Shown piece by piece: positions 51,727 through 62,300 of a stretch of 64,000 nt of DNA. Origin of the DNA: Rossellomorea marisflavi (GTDB taxonomy: Bacteria; Bacillota; Bacilli; Bacillales; Bacillaceae_B). Every line of letters starts with the position of its first letter. The first letter of the stretch is position 1. The stretch lies in the NCBI RefSeq assembly GCF_001274775.1, contig NZ_LGUE01000004.1:943025-1007024 (forward strand), given 5' to 3'. The notes beneath the pieces were generated by a model. That model had not been told where the DNA came from, ran no database searches, and saw only the letters and a list, made by a program, of their open reading frames with translations. Made by a program: the position numbers and the translations under genes.

Positions 51727-51882
51727 ATGAGGAAAATCGTGATGAAAGTCTCGTCTGTCGACAAACTTCGATTCCAAAACTATATGATGCACTTAAAACG
51801 GGCAGAATCCAAAATCGAAGCCGATACGTATTACCGTCTCGCCAAGCAGATCCTCGAAAAGGCCAAACGAAACAACAAGTGA
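51727..51882 (+). CDS. small basic protein, 51 residues
   Basis: ORF with a good ribosome binding site (AAAGGAG, 8 nt ahead of ATG 51727), reading MRKIVMKVSSVDKLRFQNYM then a helical MHLKRAESKIEADTYYRLAK and ending in a Lys/Arg-rich tail. The predicted product is soluble, helical and basic, and could bind nucleic acid. It is divergent from the DUF4257 gene. It is not a frame artefact of a repeat, since the repeat array starts about 270 bp later. Family not recognised. Confidence 0.55.
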   Translation: MRKIVMKVSSVDKLRFQNYMMHLKRAESKIEADTYYRLAKQILEKAKRNNK

Positions 51883-52174
51883 TGCTGACGCATGAATTTA
51901 TCGCGCTCTGACCCGGAGCACCATAACTTGATGCGTCACCTGCACTCTACACTATCCTATTCACCCCAGACTCGTCTCATAACCTACACCTTCCCCCACC
52001 CTCGCATTACACCCTGAGAAAACGTCCAAGGAGCAACAACAATCCACCCAACCAAAAAGCCCCCGCAACATGCAGGGACCCTCCAACTTGCCACATCCTG
52101 AACATTCAAACCAAGAAGGCAGCATCTTCACCTATACATAGACAGCTCGATGAAATCCATTCCCCTTCCACTCC

Positions 52175-52815
52175 CACATTCAGAACCAAAGAGTGCATTG
52201 AAGCGAAAGGCGCTTGACTCCAGCGGAATAGGAGGAGTGGCGAGACCCCGCAGGCACGAGGAGGCTCGACACCCTCCCCGCAGGAAAGCAAGCGCCTGCA
52301 GTGAAAAGGAACGGTCCACATACTACCACTTACTTATTAAGAATCGGAAATACAAACTCCATCCTCAATACGACCCGCAAGATCCGATGCCATCCCCCAC
52401 CTCCAATCCACATTCAGAACCAAAGAGTGCATTGAAGCGGAAGGCGCTTGACTCCAGCGGAATAGGAGGAGTGGCGAGACCCCGCAGGCACGAGGAGGCT
52501 CGACACCCTCCCCGCAGGAAAGCAAGCGCCTGCAGCGAAAAGGAACGGTCCACATTCTACCACTTACTTATTAAGAATCGAAAATACAAACTCCATCCTC
52601 AATACGACCCGCAAGATCCGATGCCATCCCCCACCTCCAATCCACATTCAGAACCAAAGAGTGCATTGAAGCGGAAGGCGCTTGACTCCAGCGGAAAAGG
52701 AGGAGTGACGAGACCCCGCAGGCACGAGGAGGCTCGACACCCTCCCCGCGGAAAGCAAGCGCCTGCAGCGTAAAGGAACGGTCCATATACTATCACTTAC
52801 TTATTAAGAATAGGA
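52175..52815 (+). repeat. tandem array of three 234-bp units built on the palindromic intergenic repeat
   Basis: CAGAACCAAAGAGTGCATTG occurs at 52181, 52415 and 52649, exactly 234 bp apart. Each unit has a palindromic core, with GGCGCTTG (52209-52216 in unit 1) inverted as CAAGCGCC (52289-52296), and a unique-looking spacer with CTTACTTATTAAGAAT. The three copies differ at only a few bases, including a 1-bp deletion in unit 3 (CCCGCGGAAAG for CCCGCAGGAAAG). The spacer is duplicated with the core, which indicates recent tandem duplication. Confidence 0.93.
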
Positions 52816-52826
52816 AATGCACAACA

Positions 52827-52880
52827 AAAAATCCGAACGACCACCACCCCCAATAAGAGGATCGCCTGTCGTTCGGATTT
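52827..52880 (-). terminator. terminator of gatCAB
   Basis: AAATCCGAACGAC (minus strand, 52880 on) pairs with GTCGTTCGGATTT, with a 25-nt loop, followed by a U run. Confidence 0.85.
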
Positions 52881-52901
52881 GTCTACTAGCATATGAATCA
52901 C

Positions 52902-54332
52902 TTAGCGTTTCTTGATCTCCTGCAAGAGAAGCTTATTGACCATCGGCGGATTCGCCTGACCCTTAGTCGCCTTCATGATCTGGCCGACAAGGAATCCAAT
53001 CGCACGATCCTTACCGTTCTTGAAGTCCTCGATGGACTGTGGATTCGCATCCAGCGTTTCCGTCACGATCTTGAGGAGGGCACCCTCATCGGAGATTTGA
53101 ACAAGTCCCTTCTCCTTCACGATCACTTCTGGATCTCCACCGTTTTCCACAAGCTCCTTGAACACTTTCTTCGCGATCTTGGAAGAAATCGTCCCCTTCT
53201 CGATCAAGCTGATCATTCCAGCAAGACCTTCAGGTGTCAAAGCGATATCGCTGAGCTCTTTTTGCTGTGCATTCAGGTAAGCAGAAACCTCACCCATGAG
53301 CCAGTTGGACGCCTGCTTCGAGTCTGCACCCTTGGCGACAGTCGCTTCGAAGAAGTCGGACATTTCCTTCGTGAGCGTCAACACCATGGCATCGTATGCC
53401 GGCAGTCCCATGTCTTCGACGTAGCGCTTCTTACGTGCGTCTGGAAGCTCAGGGATCTCGGCGCGGATGCGGTCCATCCACTCTTGGTCGATATGAAGGT
53501 TCAATAGATCCGGTTCCGGGAAGTAACGATAGTCATCTGATCCTTCCTTGACACGCATGAGGAGGGTTTTACCCGTCGATTCATCGAATCGGCGCGTCTC
53601 CTGCTCGATGATGCCTCCTGAAAGAAGGACTTTCTCCTGGCGAACTACTTCATGCTCAAGACCCTTCTTGACGAAGTTGAATGAGTTCAGGTTCTTAAGC
53701 TCTGCTTTTGTACCGAATTTCTCCTGACCGATCGGACGGAGGGAGATGTTCGCATCGCAGCGGAGAGATCCTTCTTCCATCTTACAGTCGGAAACACCGG
53801 TGTATTGGATGATGGATTTCAGCTTTTCAAGATAGGCATAGGCCTCTTCCGGTGTACGGATATCAGGCTCGGATACGATCTCGATAAGGGGAGTACCCTG
53901 ACGGTTGTAGTCGACGAGTGAATAGCCGTCTCCTGAGTGAGTCAGTTTACCGGCATCTTCTTCAAGGTGAAGTCGGGTGATACCGATGCGCTTCTTCTCG
54001 CCGTTCACTTCGATTTCGATCCAGCCGTTTTCACCGATCGGCTTGTCGAACTGGGAAATCTGGTAGGCTTTCGGATTATCAGGATAGAAGTAGTTCTTTC
54101 GGTCGAACTTCGTATCCGTGGCGATTTCACAGTTGAGGGCCATGGCGGCCTTCATGCCGAATTCGATCGCGCGCTTGTTGACCACGGGAAGGACACCCGG
54201 GTAGCCAAGGTCGATGACATTCGTATTCGTATTCGGATCGGCACCGAAATGGTTCGGAGCCGGAGAGAACATTTTACTGTCCGTCTTCAATTCTACGTGG
54301 ACTTCAAGTCCGATTATCGTTTCAAAGTTCAT
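52902..54332 (-). CDS. gatB: Asp-tRNA(Asn)/Glu-tRNA(Gln) amidotransferase subunit GatB
   Basis: 476 residues. The N-terminal [44 protein letters not shown] holds the tRNA- and Mg-binding region of Gat[30 protein letters not shown] and the KTEA-like C-terminal YqeY-type helical domain follow. It binds mischarged Glu-tRNA(Gln) and activates it with ATP, while GatA supplies ammonia. Third gene of gatCAB, 14 nt after gatA, with a GGGGGGA site. Confidence 0.97.
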   Translation of the reverse strand: MNFETIIGLEVHVELKTDSKMFSPAPNHFGADPNTNTNVIDLGYPGVLPVVNKRAIEFGMKAAMALNCEIATDTKFDRKNYFYPDNPKAYQISQFDKPIGENGWIEIEVNGEKKRIGITRLHLEEDAGKLTHSGDGYSLVDYNRQGTPLIEIVSEPDIRTPEEAYAYLEKLKSIIQYTGVSDCKMEEGSLRCDANISLRPIGQEKFGTKAELKNLNSFNFVKKGLEHEVVRQEKVLLSGGIIEQETRRFDESTGKTLLMRVKEGSDDYRYFPEPDLLNLHIDQEWMDRIRAEIPELPDARKKRYVEDMGLPAYDAMVLTLTKEMSDFFEATVAKGADSKQASNWLMGEVSAYLNAQQKELSDIALTPEGLAGMISLIEKGTISSKIAKKVFKELVENGGDPEVIVKEKGLVQISDEGALLKIVTETLDANPQSIEDFKNGKDRAIGFLVGQIMKATKGQANPPMVNKLLLQEIKKR

Positions 54333-54346
54333 CTTCTATTCCCCCC

Positions 54347-55807
54347 TTACAGTTGTGGTCTTTTTTTATGGAAGTCCGTTGCCTGTTCGAATGCATGGGC
54401 AACGCGATAAATGGTGCTTTCGTCGAAATGCTTTCCGATGATCTGAAGACCGAGCGGAAGACCTGTTGAAGAGAAGCCGCATGGGACAGAAATCCCTGGC
54501 ACTCCTGCAAGGTTCACGGGAATCGTCAGGATATCGTTGGCATACATGGTGAGTGGATCGTCGATCTTTTCACCGATTTTGAATGCAGGTGTCGGTGTCG
54601 TAGGCCCAAGGATGACATCGAATTTCTCGAATACATCTTCGAAATCCTTCTTGATCAGCGTACGCGCCTGCTGTGCTTTTTTGTAATATGCATCATAGTA
54701 ACCGGAGCTGAGGGCGAATGTTCCGAGCATGATCCTTCTCTTCACTTCGTCCCCGAAGCCTTCAGCACGGGTTTTCTTGTAAAGGTCTAGGAGATTCTCT
54801 GCATTCGGTGAGCGGTAGCCGTAGCGCACGCCGTCGAAGCGGGCAAGGTTCGCAGATGCTTCAGATGATGCAAGAAGATAGTAGGTTGCCACACCGTATT
54901 TTGAATGCGGAAGGGATACTTCTTCCCACGATGCTCCAAGTCCTTCTAGGACCTTCAAGGAAGCAAGGACCGCCTGACGTGCTTCTTCCCCAACGCCTTC
55001 TCCGAGATATTCTTTCGGAACGGCGATCTTAAGGCCTTTCACATCTCCTGTGAGGGCAGCGGCATAATTCGGTACTTCCACGTTTGCAGAGGTAGAGTCA
55101 TTGGCATCCACGCCTGCAATCGCCTGAAGGAGATACGCATTGTCTTCTACGTTCCTTGTGATCGGTCCGATCTGGTCAAGGGATGAAGCGAACGCGATCA
55201 GTCCGAAACGGGACACGCGGCCATAAGTCGGTTTCAACCCTACTGTACCTGTGAAAGCGGCCGGCTGGCGGATCGATCCACCTGTGTCGGAACCAAGGGA
55301 GAATGGCACTTCGCCTGCAGCAACAGACGCAGCGGATCCACCTGAAGAACCACCTGGTACCGTGTCAAGATTCCAAGGGTTGCTTGTCTTTTGGTAGCCG
55401 GAGTTTTCAGTGGAAGAACCCATGGCGAACTCATCCATATTCAGTTTCCCGATCGTGATGGTTTCGGCTGTATGTAATTTATTCATGACCGTTGCATCAT
55501 AGATTGGATCGAAGTTCTCAAGGATCTTACTTCCGGATGTCGTACGAAGGTCTTTCGTTACGATATTATCCTTGATCCCGATCGGCATACCGAATAGAAG
55601 GCCTTTGCTTTCATCCGTGCCGAGTTTTTCATCTAGGGCTTTTGCTTTATTCCGTGCATTCTCTTCATCAAATGTGAGGAATGCCTTCACTTTATCTTCT
55701 ACGTCGCCGATACGCTTGTAGGATTCGCTTACGAGATCCGTTACCGAAACTTCCTTCTTATGAAGAAGTTCGTGCAGTTCTGATAATTTATGGTCGAATA
55801 ATGACAT
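54347..55807 (-). CDS. gatA: Asp-tRNA(Asn)/Glu-tRNA(Gln) amidotransferase subunit GatA
   Basis: 486-residue amidase. The Ser-cisSer-Lys triad is K79 (GIKDNI), S154 ([11 protein letters not shown]) and S178 ([14 protein letters not shown]), the same numbering as in the well-studied staphylococcal enzyme. It hydrolyses glutamine and passes ammonia through a channel to GatB. It lies 12 nt after gatC and 14 nt before gatB. GGAGGGATACAC precedes the ATG. Confidence 0.97.
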   Translation of the reverse strand: MSLFDHKLSELHELLHKKEVSVTDLVSESYKRIGDVEDKVKAFLTFDEENARNKAKALDEKLGTDESKGLLFGMPIGIKDNIVTKDLRTTSGSKILENFDPIYDATVMNKLHTAETITIGKLNMDEFAMGSSTENSGYQKTSNPWNLDTVPGGSSGGSAASVAAGEVPFSLGSDTGGSIRQPAAFTGTVGLKPTYGRVSRFGLIAFASSLDQIGPITRNVEDNAYLLQAIAGVDANDSTSANVEVPNYAAALTGDVKGLKIAVPKEYLGEGVGEEARQAVLASLKVLEGLGASWEEVSLPHSKYGVATYYLLASSEASANLARFDGVRYGYRSPNAENLLDLYKKTRAEGFGDEVKRRIMLGTFALSSGYYDAYYKKAQQARTLIKKDFEDVFEKFDVILGPTTPTPAFKIGEKIDDPLTMYANDILTIPVNLAGVPGISVPCGFSSTGLPLGLQIIGKHFDESTIYRVAHAFEQATDFHKKRPQL

Positions 55808-55819
55808 GTGTATCCCTCC

Positions 55820-56110
55820 TTAATCCAAGATCGATGGTACGCGTACCTGTCCGTCTTTGTGATCCGGTGCATTCTTCAATACGTCTTCGCGTGGCAGACC
55901 GGTGCCCGGCTTGTCCTCGCGCATGACATTCTTCATATCCAGTACATGGCTTGTCGCTTCGACACTGGACGTATCCAGCTCGTTCAACTGTTCAGCGAAG
56001 CCGATGATGGCGTCAAGTTGACCTGTGAATCGTTTTACTTCATCTTCTGTGATGGCCAGTCGTGCCAGGTGGGCAACGTGCTTCACCTGCTCTTCGGAAA
56101 TTCTGGACAT
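55820..56110 (-). CDS. gatC: Asp-tRNA(Asn)/Glu-tRNA(Gln) amidotransferase subunit GatC
   Basis: 96-residue structural subunit that wraps around GatA and Gat[25 protein letters not shown] at the N-terminus and LRED-like [25 protein letters not shown] at the C-terminus are hallmarks. I use ATG 56110, which has CGGAGGTGAACAAA ahead; the frame is open for 20 more codons without a site. First gene of the operon; a promoter should lie in 56115-56200 but I cannot choose one. Confidence 0.96.
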   Translation of the reverse strand: MSRISEEQVKHVAHLARLAITEDEVKRFTGQLDAIIGFAEQLNELDTSSVEATSHVLDMKNVMREDKPGTGLPREDVLKNAPDHKDGQVRVPSILD

Positions 56111-56326
56111 TTTGTTCACCTCCGGGTAATTTCGAACACTTGCAATACTATTGATAATACCAAAGTTCACTTTGTGAAAGCAACTACAAGTCTAGGTTTG
56201 ATAACGCTTAGACAGCCGTTTCCCCAAGCATTTCCTCGGTTACAAAAAAACCTCAACGATTCCATCCTGTCGAATAAAAGAGGAATCACTCGGCGATTGG
56301 ACGAAATAGTGGAGGAGGTGTATGCT

Positions 56327-56695
56327 ATGAAAATATATGAGTTCACTAAAGAATCCGGTAAAACCATAACCCGGTTCAACAGCAGCGGGGTGACGATCCA
56401 CCCCCTTTTGAAGCCTGATTCACCATTCCAGATCGGCTATTTTTATCTTGAGGCAAAGAGCGTCCTCGGAATGCATCCGGCAATGTGCGACCAAGTGCTT
56501 ATGATCACGTCAGGCAATGGATGGGTACGGGTGAAGGATGGGGAAAAGCGTCCTGTAAAAGCAGGAATGGCTGTGTATTGGAGTGAAGGTGAAGAACATG
56601 AATCAGGAACTGAAACGGGCATGACCGCCATCGTCGCGGAAGGTTCAGACTTGGACCCTAAGCGATTCCTGTCTTCCTTTCAACCGGAGGATTAA
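56327..56695 (+). CDS. cupin-domain protein
   Basis: 122-residue single cupin. GYFYLEAKSVLGMHPAMCDQVLMITSGNGWVRVKDGEKRPVKAG is cupin motif 1 with reduced His content (one His, no second), and AVYWSEGEEHESGTETGMTAI is motif 2 with one His. The metal site may therefore be incomplete. AGGAGGTG lies 6 nt ahead of ATG 56327. It is followed after 20 nt by the AbrB-type permease gene, so the two probably form an operon. Substrate unknown. Confidence 0.82.
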   Translation: MKIYEFTKESGKTITRFNSSGVTIHPLLKPDSPFQIGYFYLEAKSVLGMHPAMCDQVLMITSGNGWVRVKDGEKRPVKAGMAVYWSEGEEHESGTETGMTAIVAEGSDLDPKRFLSSFQPED

Positions 56696-56715
56696 TCAAG
56701 AAAGGATCCTGTTTT

Positions 56716-57789
56716 ATGCGAATACTTGCATCATTGATCGTCGGCTTCCTTGGCGGAGGCATATTCACTCTTCTCCACGTCCCGTTATCGTGGATGCTCG
56801 GGGCGATGGTTTCCATGTTCATCGCGAAGAAATGGGGGAAGATCGACCTGAAATGGCCGCCCATGCTGAGGAATCTGGCCCTCGTCATCGTCGGATACTC
56901 CATCGGTCACTCTTTCAGTAAACGGACCGTGGTGGAGATCTTCACTCAGCTCCCCACCATGCTGTTGATGACCATCTTCATCATCGTCTTCAGCATGGGG
57001 CTCGCATTCATCATCACCAAGGCGACGGGCATCAACCTGGCCTCCACCATCACGGGGAGTGTGCCGGGAGGATTGTCCCAAATGGTGGTCCTCGGGGAGG
57101 AAATGAAAAATGTGAACCTGACGGTGGTAACGATCCTTCAGGTTGTCCGGGTCCTCAGTGTCGTATGTATCGTCCCCTTCCTCGTGTTCAGCCCCTTGCT
57201 CGGAGGCGAGGCGGCGAATACGTCAGGGGTCCCGCCGACAGATCCGGCGTCGTTCCGTTGGGGACTGCTGCTCTTTTTCGCAGTGGCTGTCATCACGGGG
57301 CTGCTGGCGAAGAAGATCCGCTTTCCCACCCCCTTCCTCCTTGGCCCGATCCTGGTGATCGGAGGATGCATGATCGGAGGGGCAGGAGTGCCGGATATGC
57401 CCGGAGTATTCATCATCCTGGCTCAGCTTTCCCTGGGGATCTATTTCAGCTTCATGCTGGATATCTCCCCTTCAAGGCAGCTGACGGCCTTCATCCTTTG
57501 GTCGGTCGTCACATCAATCGGACTGCTAGCCTTTTCCATCGGGCTCAGCTTCCTGCTCAGCAGTTGGCATCATATCTCCTTCATGACGGCATTCATCAGC
57601 CTATCACCGGGGGGCATGGCAGAGATGGCACTGCTGGGTCACGCAGTCGGAGCCGATCTATCCATCATCACCGGGTACCATCTGTTCAGAATCCTGTTCA
57701 TCCTGTTCCTCATGCCGCCAGCGCTGAAGGCGATATTCAAGCTTCCCTATTTCAAGGAATCGGACAACTCTAGAAGAGCATCTTCTTGA
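56716..57789 (+). CDS. AbrB family putative transporter
   Basis: 357-residue protein with about ten membrane helices arranged as two similar halves: GGGIFTLLHVPLSWMLGAM with TITGSVPGGLSQMVVLGEEM, and FPTPFLLGPILVIGGCMIGG with FISLSPGGMAEMALLGHAVGADLSI. These are the AbrB (ammonia monooxygenase-like, PF05145) repeats. Members are implicated in transport of organic acids but no substrate is certain. It shares no relation with the AbrB transition-state regulator. Its 3' end overlaps the convergent yueI gene by 20 nt. Confidence 0.86.
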   Translation: MRILASLIVGFLGGGIFTLLHVPLSWMLGAMVSMFIAKKWGKIDLKWPPMLRNLALVIVGYSIGHSFSKRTVVEIFTQLPTMLLMTIFIIVFSMGLAFIITKATGINLASTITGSVPGGLSQMVVLGEEMKNVNLTVVTILQVVRVLSVVCIVPFLVFSPLLGGEAANTSGVPPTDPASFRWGLLLFFAVAVITGLLAKKIRFPTPFLLGPILVIGGCMIGGAGVPDMPGVFIILAQLSLGIYFSFMLDISPSRQLTAFILWSVVTSIGLLAFSIGLSFLLSSWHHISFMTAFISLSPGGMAEMALLGHAVGADLSIITGYHLFRILFILFLMPPALKAIFKLPYFKESDNSRRASS

Positions 57790-58210
57790 TCGAAGAGAAG
57801 ATGCTCTTCTTCTTTTTGACGTCTTCCTTCTTCTTCAATGATTTTTCCTGTACAAATATCTCTTCTTTGTCGATGGCTTCGTTGTAGGCCAATACAAGCC
57901 CAACATCCGTCTCGGTCTCCATATTCGTCACCATGGAGAAGGAGATGTTGAATGTATCGGCAAGTTTGATGTATTTTGAGAGGAAGGTATAGCTCATTGA
58001 ACCGTTCAGAAGGAGCCTGGCATCAGGGTTCTCCTTAAGGGCTTCCTGCACTTCCTTATAGACGCCCTTCTCCCTTACCTGACTCTGCGTAAGAGCCACG
58101 ACAACACGCTCGCGCAGCGACCCTAAAAACTTCCTTCTTTCATCGGGCTTCGTCTGCTTCTGCCCATATATTCCATTTTCCAAATAATCATCCATTGTCG
58201 GTTTACTCAA
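57770..58210 (-). CDS. yueI: YueI family protein (DUF1694)
   Basis: 146 residues. The motif DDYLENGIYGQKQTKPDERRKFLGSLRERVVVALT opens the domain; ALKENPDARLLLNGSMSY and NISFSMVTNMETETDVGLVLAYNEAID complete it. The C-terminal 25 residues are Lys-rich. Function unknown; the fold is related to ribosomal L7Ae-type proteins in some predictions. I choose the TTG start at 58210, with TTTGGAGG 9 nt upstream; ATG 58195 is the alternative. Confidence 0.84.
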   Translation of the reverse strand: MSKPTMDDYLENGIYGQKQTKPDERRKFLGSLRERVVVALTQSQVREKGVYKEVQEALKENPDARLLLNGSMSYTFLSKYIKLADTFNISFSMVTNMETETDVGLVLAYNEAIDKEEIFVQEKSLKKKEDVKKKKSIFSSIKKMLF

Positions 58211-58302
58211 AACCAGGCACCTCCAAACGTAATCAATCATAGGCTCTCCTACACTCTATGTTCCCATGTGTATGTTTGATAATCCTTGATTGCTTCCTTT
58301 TT

Positions 58303-58345
58303 GTTCAAAGGAAAAGGCCCGCTTCCTTTTAGGGAGCGAACCTTT
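58303..58345 (-). terminator. terminator of the carAB-argF transcript
   Basis: AAAGGTTCGCTCCCT pairs with AGGAAGCGGGCCTTT around a 4-nt loop (minus strand), followed by UUUUCCUUU. The tail is not a perfect U run. Confidence 0.7.
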
Positions 58346-58433
58346 TCCTATCACGACGATTCATTTTATCCGATAAAGTACTGTTTTTCAATACGTTTTT
58401 TACACTTTTTGAAAGTCGCTTCAACCCGCACCG

Positions 58434-59381
58434 TTATAGGACGGATTGGAGGATGGCCTTCTGGACGTGGAGGCGGTTTTCAGCTTGCTGGAAAACCGCC
58501 GATTGCGGTCCATCGATGACCTCCGCAGTGACCTCTTCCTCACGATGGGCCGGCAGGCAATGAAGGAAGCTTGCATCGGCTGCTGCATGGCTCATGAGAC
58601 CGGCATTCACTTGATACGGTGTAAATGCCGTCATACGGGTTTCCGCCTCCTCTTCCTGCCCCATGCTCGCCCATACATCCGTATAGACGATGTTAGCGCC
58701 TGCTACGGCCTCCACGGGGTCATAATGCAGCGTGTAGCTCCCACCATTGAGCTTGGCCAGCTGCAACGTCTGTTCTTCGATCTCCTTCACAGGCTCATAC
58801 CCTTCCGGACAGGAGACGACGACGTCCATGCCGAGCTTTGCCGCAAGGATCATGAACGAGTGGGCGACATTGTTCCCATCCCCGATGAAAACAGCCTTTA
58901 CCCCTTTGAAGCTTCCTTTCAGCTCCAGGATCGTCAGGACATCTGCAAGGGCCTGACAAGGGTGATAGGTATCACACAGCCCATTGATGACGGGAACGGA
59001 AGCATGCTTTGCAAGCTCCGTGACCGTTTCGGTATGGAAGGTCCTGATCATGATCCCATCTACATAGGAGGATAGCACCTTTGCCGTATCGGCGATGGTC
59101 TCTCCCCTTCCCAGCTGGATATCTTTCGAATTCAGGTAGATGGCGTGACCACCCATTTGGAGCATGCCTGCTTCGAACGAAACCCTTGTACGGGTTGACG
59201 ATTTTTCAAAGATCATGGCAAGGGTCTTCCCTTCCAGCTTCTTGGAATGGGGCTGTTTCTTCAGGCTTTGGGCAAGATCCAGCAGCTCGAGGATTTCATC
59301 CGTTGAATAATCCAGCCAGGTTACCACATCACGCCCCTTGAACGCATTCCCCACACTTTTTAAGGCTGTACTTGATTTCAT
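58434..59381 (-). CDS. argF: ornithine carbamoyltransferase ArgF
   Basis: 315 residues. The carbamoyl-phosphate loop EKSSTRTRVSFE, HPCQALAD, VFIGDGNNVAHS and the ornithine loop HCLPAHREEEV are all present. It makes citrulline from ornithine and the carbamoyl phosphate supplied by CarAB. The ATG overlaps the carB stop by 4 nt, so the substrate-producing and -using enzymes are translated together. Last gene of the arg cluster. Confidence 0.97.
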   Translation of the reverse strand: MKSSTALKSVGNAFKGRDVVTWLDYSTDEILELLDLAQSLKKQPHSKKLEGKTLAMIFEKSSTRTRVSFEAGMLQMGGHAIYLNSKDIQLGRGETIADTAKVLSSYVDGIMIRTFHTETVTELAKHASVPVINGLCDTYHPCQALADVLTILELKGSFKGVKAVFIGDGNNVAHSFMILAAKLGMDVVVSCPEGYEPVKEIEEQTLQLAKLNGGSYTLHYDPVEAVAGANIVYTDVWASMGQEEEAETRMTAFTPYQVNAGLMSHAAADASFLHCLPAHREEEVTAEVIDGPQSAVFQQAENRLHVQKAILQSVL

Positions 59382-62300
59382 ACTCCGCTCACTCCTTGCT
59401 TGATTTTGTATTCGGTCAAATGAATCGGTGCCCCGCCTGCCCCTTGACTCCTGATGAACGCGAGGAGTGTAGCGGGCTCTGTGATCACGGTGATCCCGGC
59501 CTCCAAGGCTTCGATCCTTTTCTCCTTACCTTCTCTGGTCTGTTCGTCATTATAGTAAAGGGCAGCCCCGTCGGACTTCACCCAGCTTTTGAATCCGGCG
59601 GTTCCCGAGGTCCCATGCTTCACAAGCTCACTGTCCTTGGCATCCACAAAGATCGTCCCACCTGCCTCCATGTCATCATGAAGGGTAACGAACACTTTAT
59701 GCAGGGCTTCCTCCACCGTCCCCCCGATGCAAAGACCTTCTCCAGTGGACTTCATATTGGCTCCCAGGGTCTGATCCAATTCCGGAAGGGCATGAGAAGA
59801 GAAGACGGGATATTTCACTCCTTTGAGATTGACATCCTGAGGAGATGGAACATCGAATGCACTCAGCTCCGCTGATGGATCAGCCAGGAGGTCGATTGCC
59901 AGATCGACGAGTGGATAGCCGATGATCTTGCTTACAATCGGGATCGTCCGACTCGCCCTCGGGTTCACCTCGAGCATGAGGAGTTCGTCACCCTTGAGAA
60001 GGAACTGGATATTCATGAGCCCTTTATAACCGAGGGACGAGATGAGACTGTCGGCATATTCACCGATCCTGGCCACGATGTGCTCTGGGACCGATTCGGA
60101 AGGGAAGATGGACATACTATCGCCGGAATGGACCCCTGCCCGCTCGATATGCTCCATGACGCCTGGTATATAGGCTTTTTTTCCGTCCGCCACCAGGTCT
60201 ACCTCCACTTCTCCACCTGCTTTGAACTCATCGATCAGGATCGGGAAGTAGGAGGATTCCGCTTCTTCCAACAGTTCCTTCAGTTCCCCAGGTGTCTCCA
60301 CCTTGACCATTCCTTTTCCGCCTATTACGTAAGAAGGGCGGCACAGGAGCGGGTACGTGAGGGTTTTCGCCACTTGGATGGCCTCATTTCGGCTGTGGCA
60401 AATATCTCCGTTCACATGTGGAATATCCAGTCGGTCAAGAAGCTCGTAGAAACGTTCGCGGTCCTCAAGATGATCGATGGTATCAAACGATGTGCCGAGA
60501 AGCTTCACTCCGTGTTCTTCAAGATCCTGCGCAAGATTCAATGCGGTCTGGCCACCGAACTGCACCAGTACGGCATCGATGGACTCGTGGGCAATGATGG
60601 CCAGGATCGATTCCTTCGTGATCGGCTCAAAGTAAAGACGGTCTGCTGTTTCATAGTCCGTACTCACCGTTTCGGGATTGTTATTGACTGTGATGGTCGT
60701 ATATCCGTGTTCCTTCAGGCGCTGTATGGCCTTGACGGCGCTGTAATCAAATTCGACGCCCTGACCGATCCTGATCGGTCCGGCTCCGATGATCAACACC
60801 TTTTTGTCCCCTTCCAGGGGTTCAATTTCATTTACACCATAGTAGGTCGAATACACGTAGTTCGTGACCGCTTCGAATTCACCGGCACATGTATCCACCA
60901 TCTTGAAGACCGGTTTGAGGTCTTGCTTCCATGGGGCAATCCATTCGGGACTTTTCCCCGATAATGCCAGGATTTTATCATCATCGAACCGCTGCTCTTT
61001 GGCCTGCTTATAAAGGTGTTCGTCCAGGCTGCCGGTCTTCAGGCTGCTCTCGGTTTCCACCAGATGCTGAAGAACGCCAAGGAAAAGGGAATCAATCTCC
61101 GTCTTTTCATGTAGCTCCGACACGGAATACCCTCTTCTCATCAGCTCTAGGAGTTCAAAGAATCGGAGATCCGTCGCCACGCCGATCCTCTGGAGCAGCT
61201 CTCCGTCCGTCGCCTCTCCTTTGAACTCAAGCCCCTGAGAAGAAATATCCAAGGATTGCACCGCTTTATGGAAGGCGGCCTCCATGGAACGTTCGATGGC
61301 CATCACTTCCCCCGTTGCCTTCATCTTGGTCCCAAGGACACGGTTTGCTTCCGGGAATTTATCGAACGGCCATCTCGGGAACTTCACGACCACGTAGTCG
61401 AGGGCCGGTTCGAAACTTGCGAATGTCGTTTGTGTCAGGGGATTGATGATTTCATTGAGCGTATAGCCGATGGCAAGCTTCACGGCAATCTTCGCAATCG
61501 GATACCCCGTCGCTTTAGATGCGAGGGCCGAAGACCTGCTTACCCGCGGGTTCACTTCGATCACATAGTATTGGCTGCTGTAAGGGTCTAAAGCAAACTG
61601 TATATTGCATCCACCGATCACTTCGAGGGCATCGACGATATCAAGGGCTGCCGTCCTCAGCATATGGAATTCCTGATCGGTCAAGGTCTGCGACGGGGCC
61701 ACCACGATGGAATCCCCCGTATGGACGCCCACTGGATCGAAGTTTTCCATATTGCACACCGATATACAGTTTCCTTTCGAATCTCTCATGACCTCATACT
61801 CGATTTCCTTGAAGCCCGCAATGCTCTTCTCCACCAGGAGCTGGTGAATCGGGCTTGCCTTCAATCCCGTTCCGACAAGCTTTCGGTACTCTTCCTCGGT
61901 CGCCGCGATACCGCCTCCACGCCCCCCCAGTGTGTACGCAGGACGTACGATGACCGGATAGGAAACGGTCTCTGCGAAGGCAAGAGCCCCTTCCAGATCT
62001 TCGACGATGGCACTTTCCGCAACGGGATGTGCCAGTTCATTCATCAGATCACGGAATTTCTCACGATCCTCCCCTTTTTGGATGGAAGGAACCGATGTAC
62101 CAAGGAGCTTCACGCCATTTCCTTCAAGGATGCCTTTTTCATGAAGCTGAACGGCCAAGTTCAATGCCGTCTGGCCGCCAAGGTTGGCAAGGATGCCGTC
62201 TGGCTTCTCGATTTCGATGATCTTCGTTAGGGACGGGACCGTGAGTGGCTCGCAGTATACCTTATCCGCATACGTTGTATCCGTCATGATCGTTGCAGGG

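Larger units (their letters stand above)
51883..52901. other. gene-free interval with tandem 234-bp repeats
   Basis: 51883-52150 shows nothing I can name. 52150-52815 is a tandem repeat array. 52827-52880 is the gatB terminator. A long open frame (52150-52773) across the array is an artefact of repeat units that happen to be 78 codons long. Confidence 0.8.

Noticed and set aside
52150-52773. 207-codon ORF with a repeated 78-residue unit
   Set aside because: The unit equals the 234-bp DNA repeat; the opposite strand is open too, and the same element elsewhere is not in frame. It is a stop-free repeat and not a gene.
56716-57789. AbrB transition-state regulator
   Set aside because: The protein is a ten-helix membrane protein of the unrelated AbrB transporter family; only the name is shared.
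60080-60964. 294-codon ORF antisense to carB
   Set aside because: carB is unmistakable in the other strand; the antisense frame has no binding site or domain.
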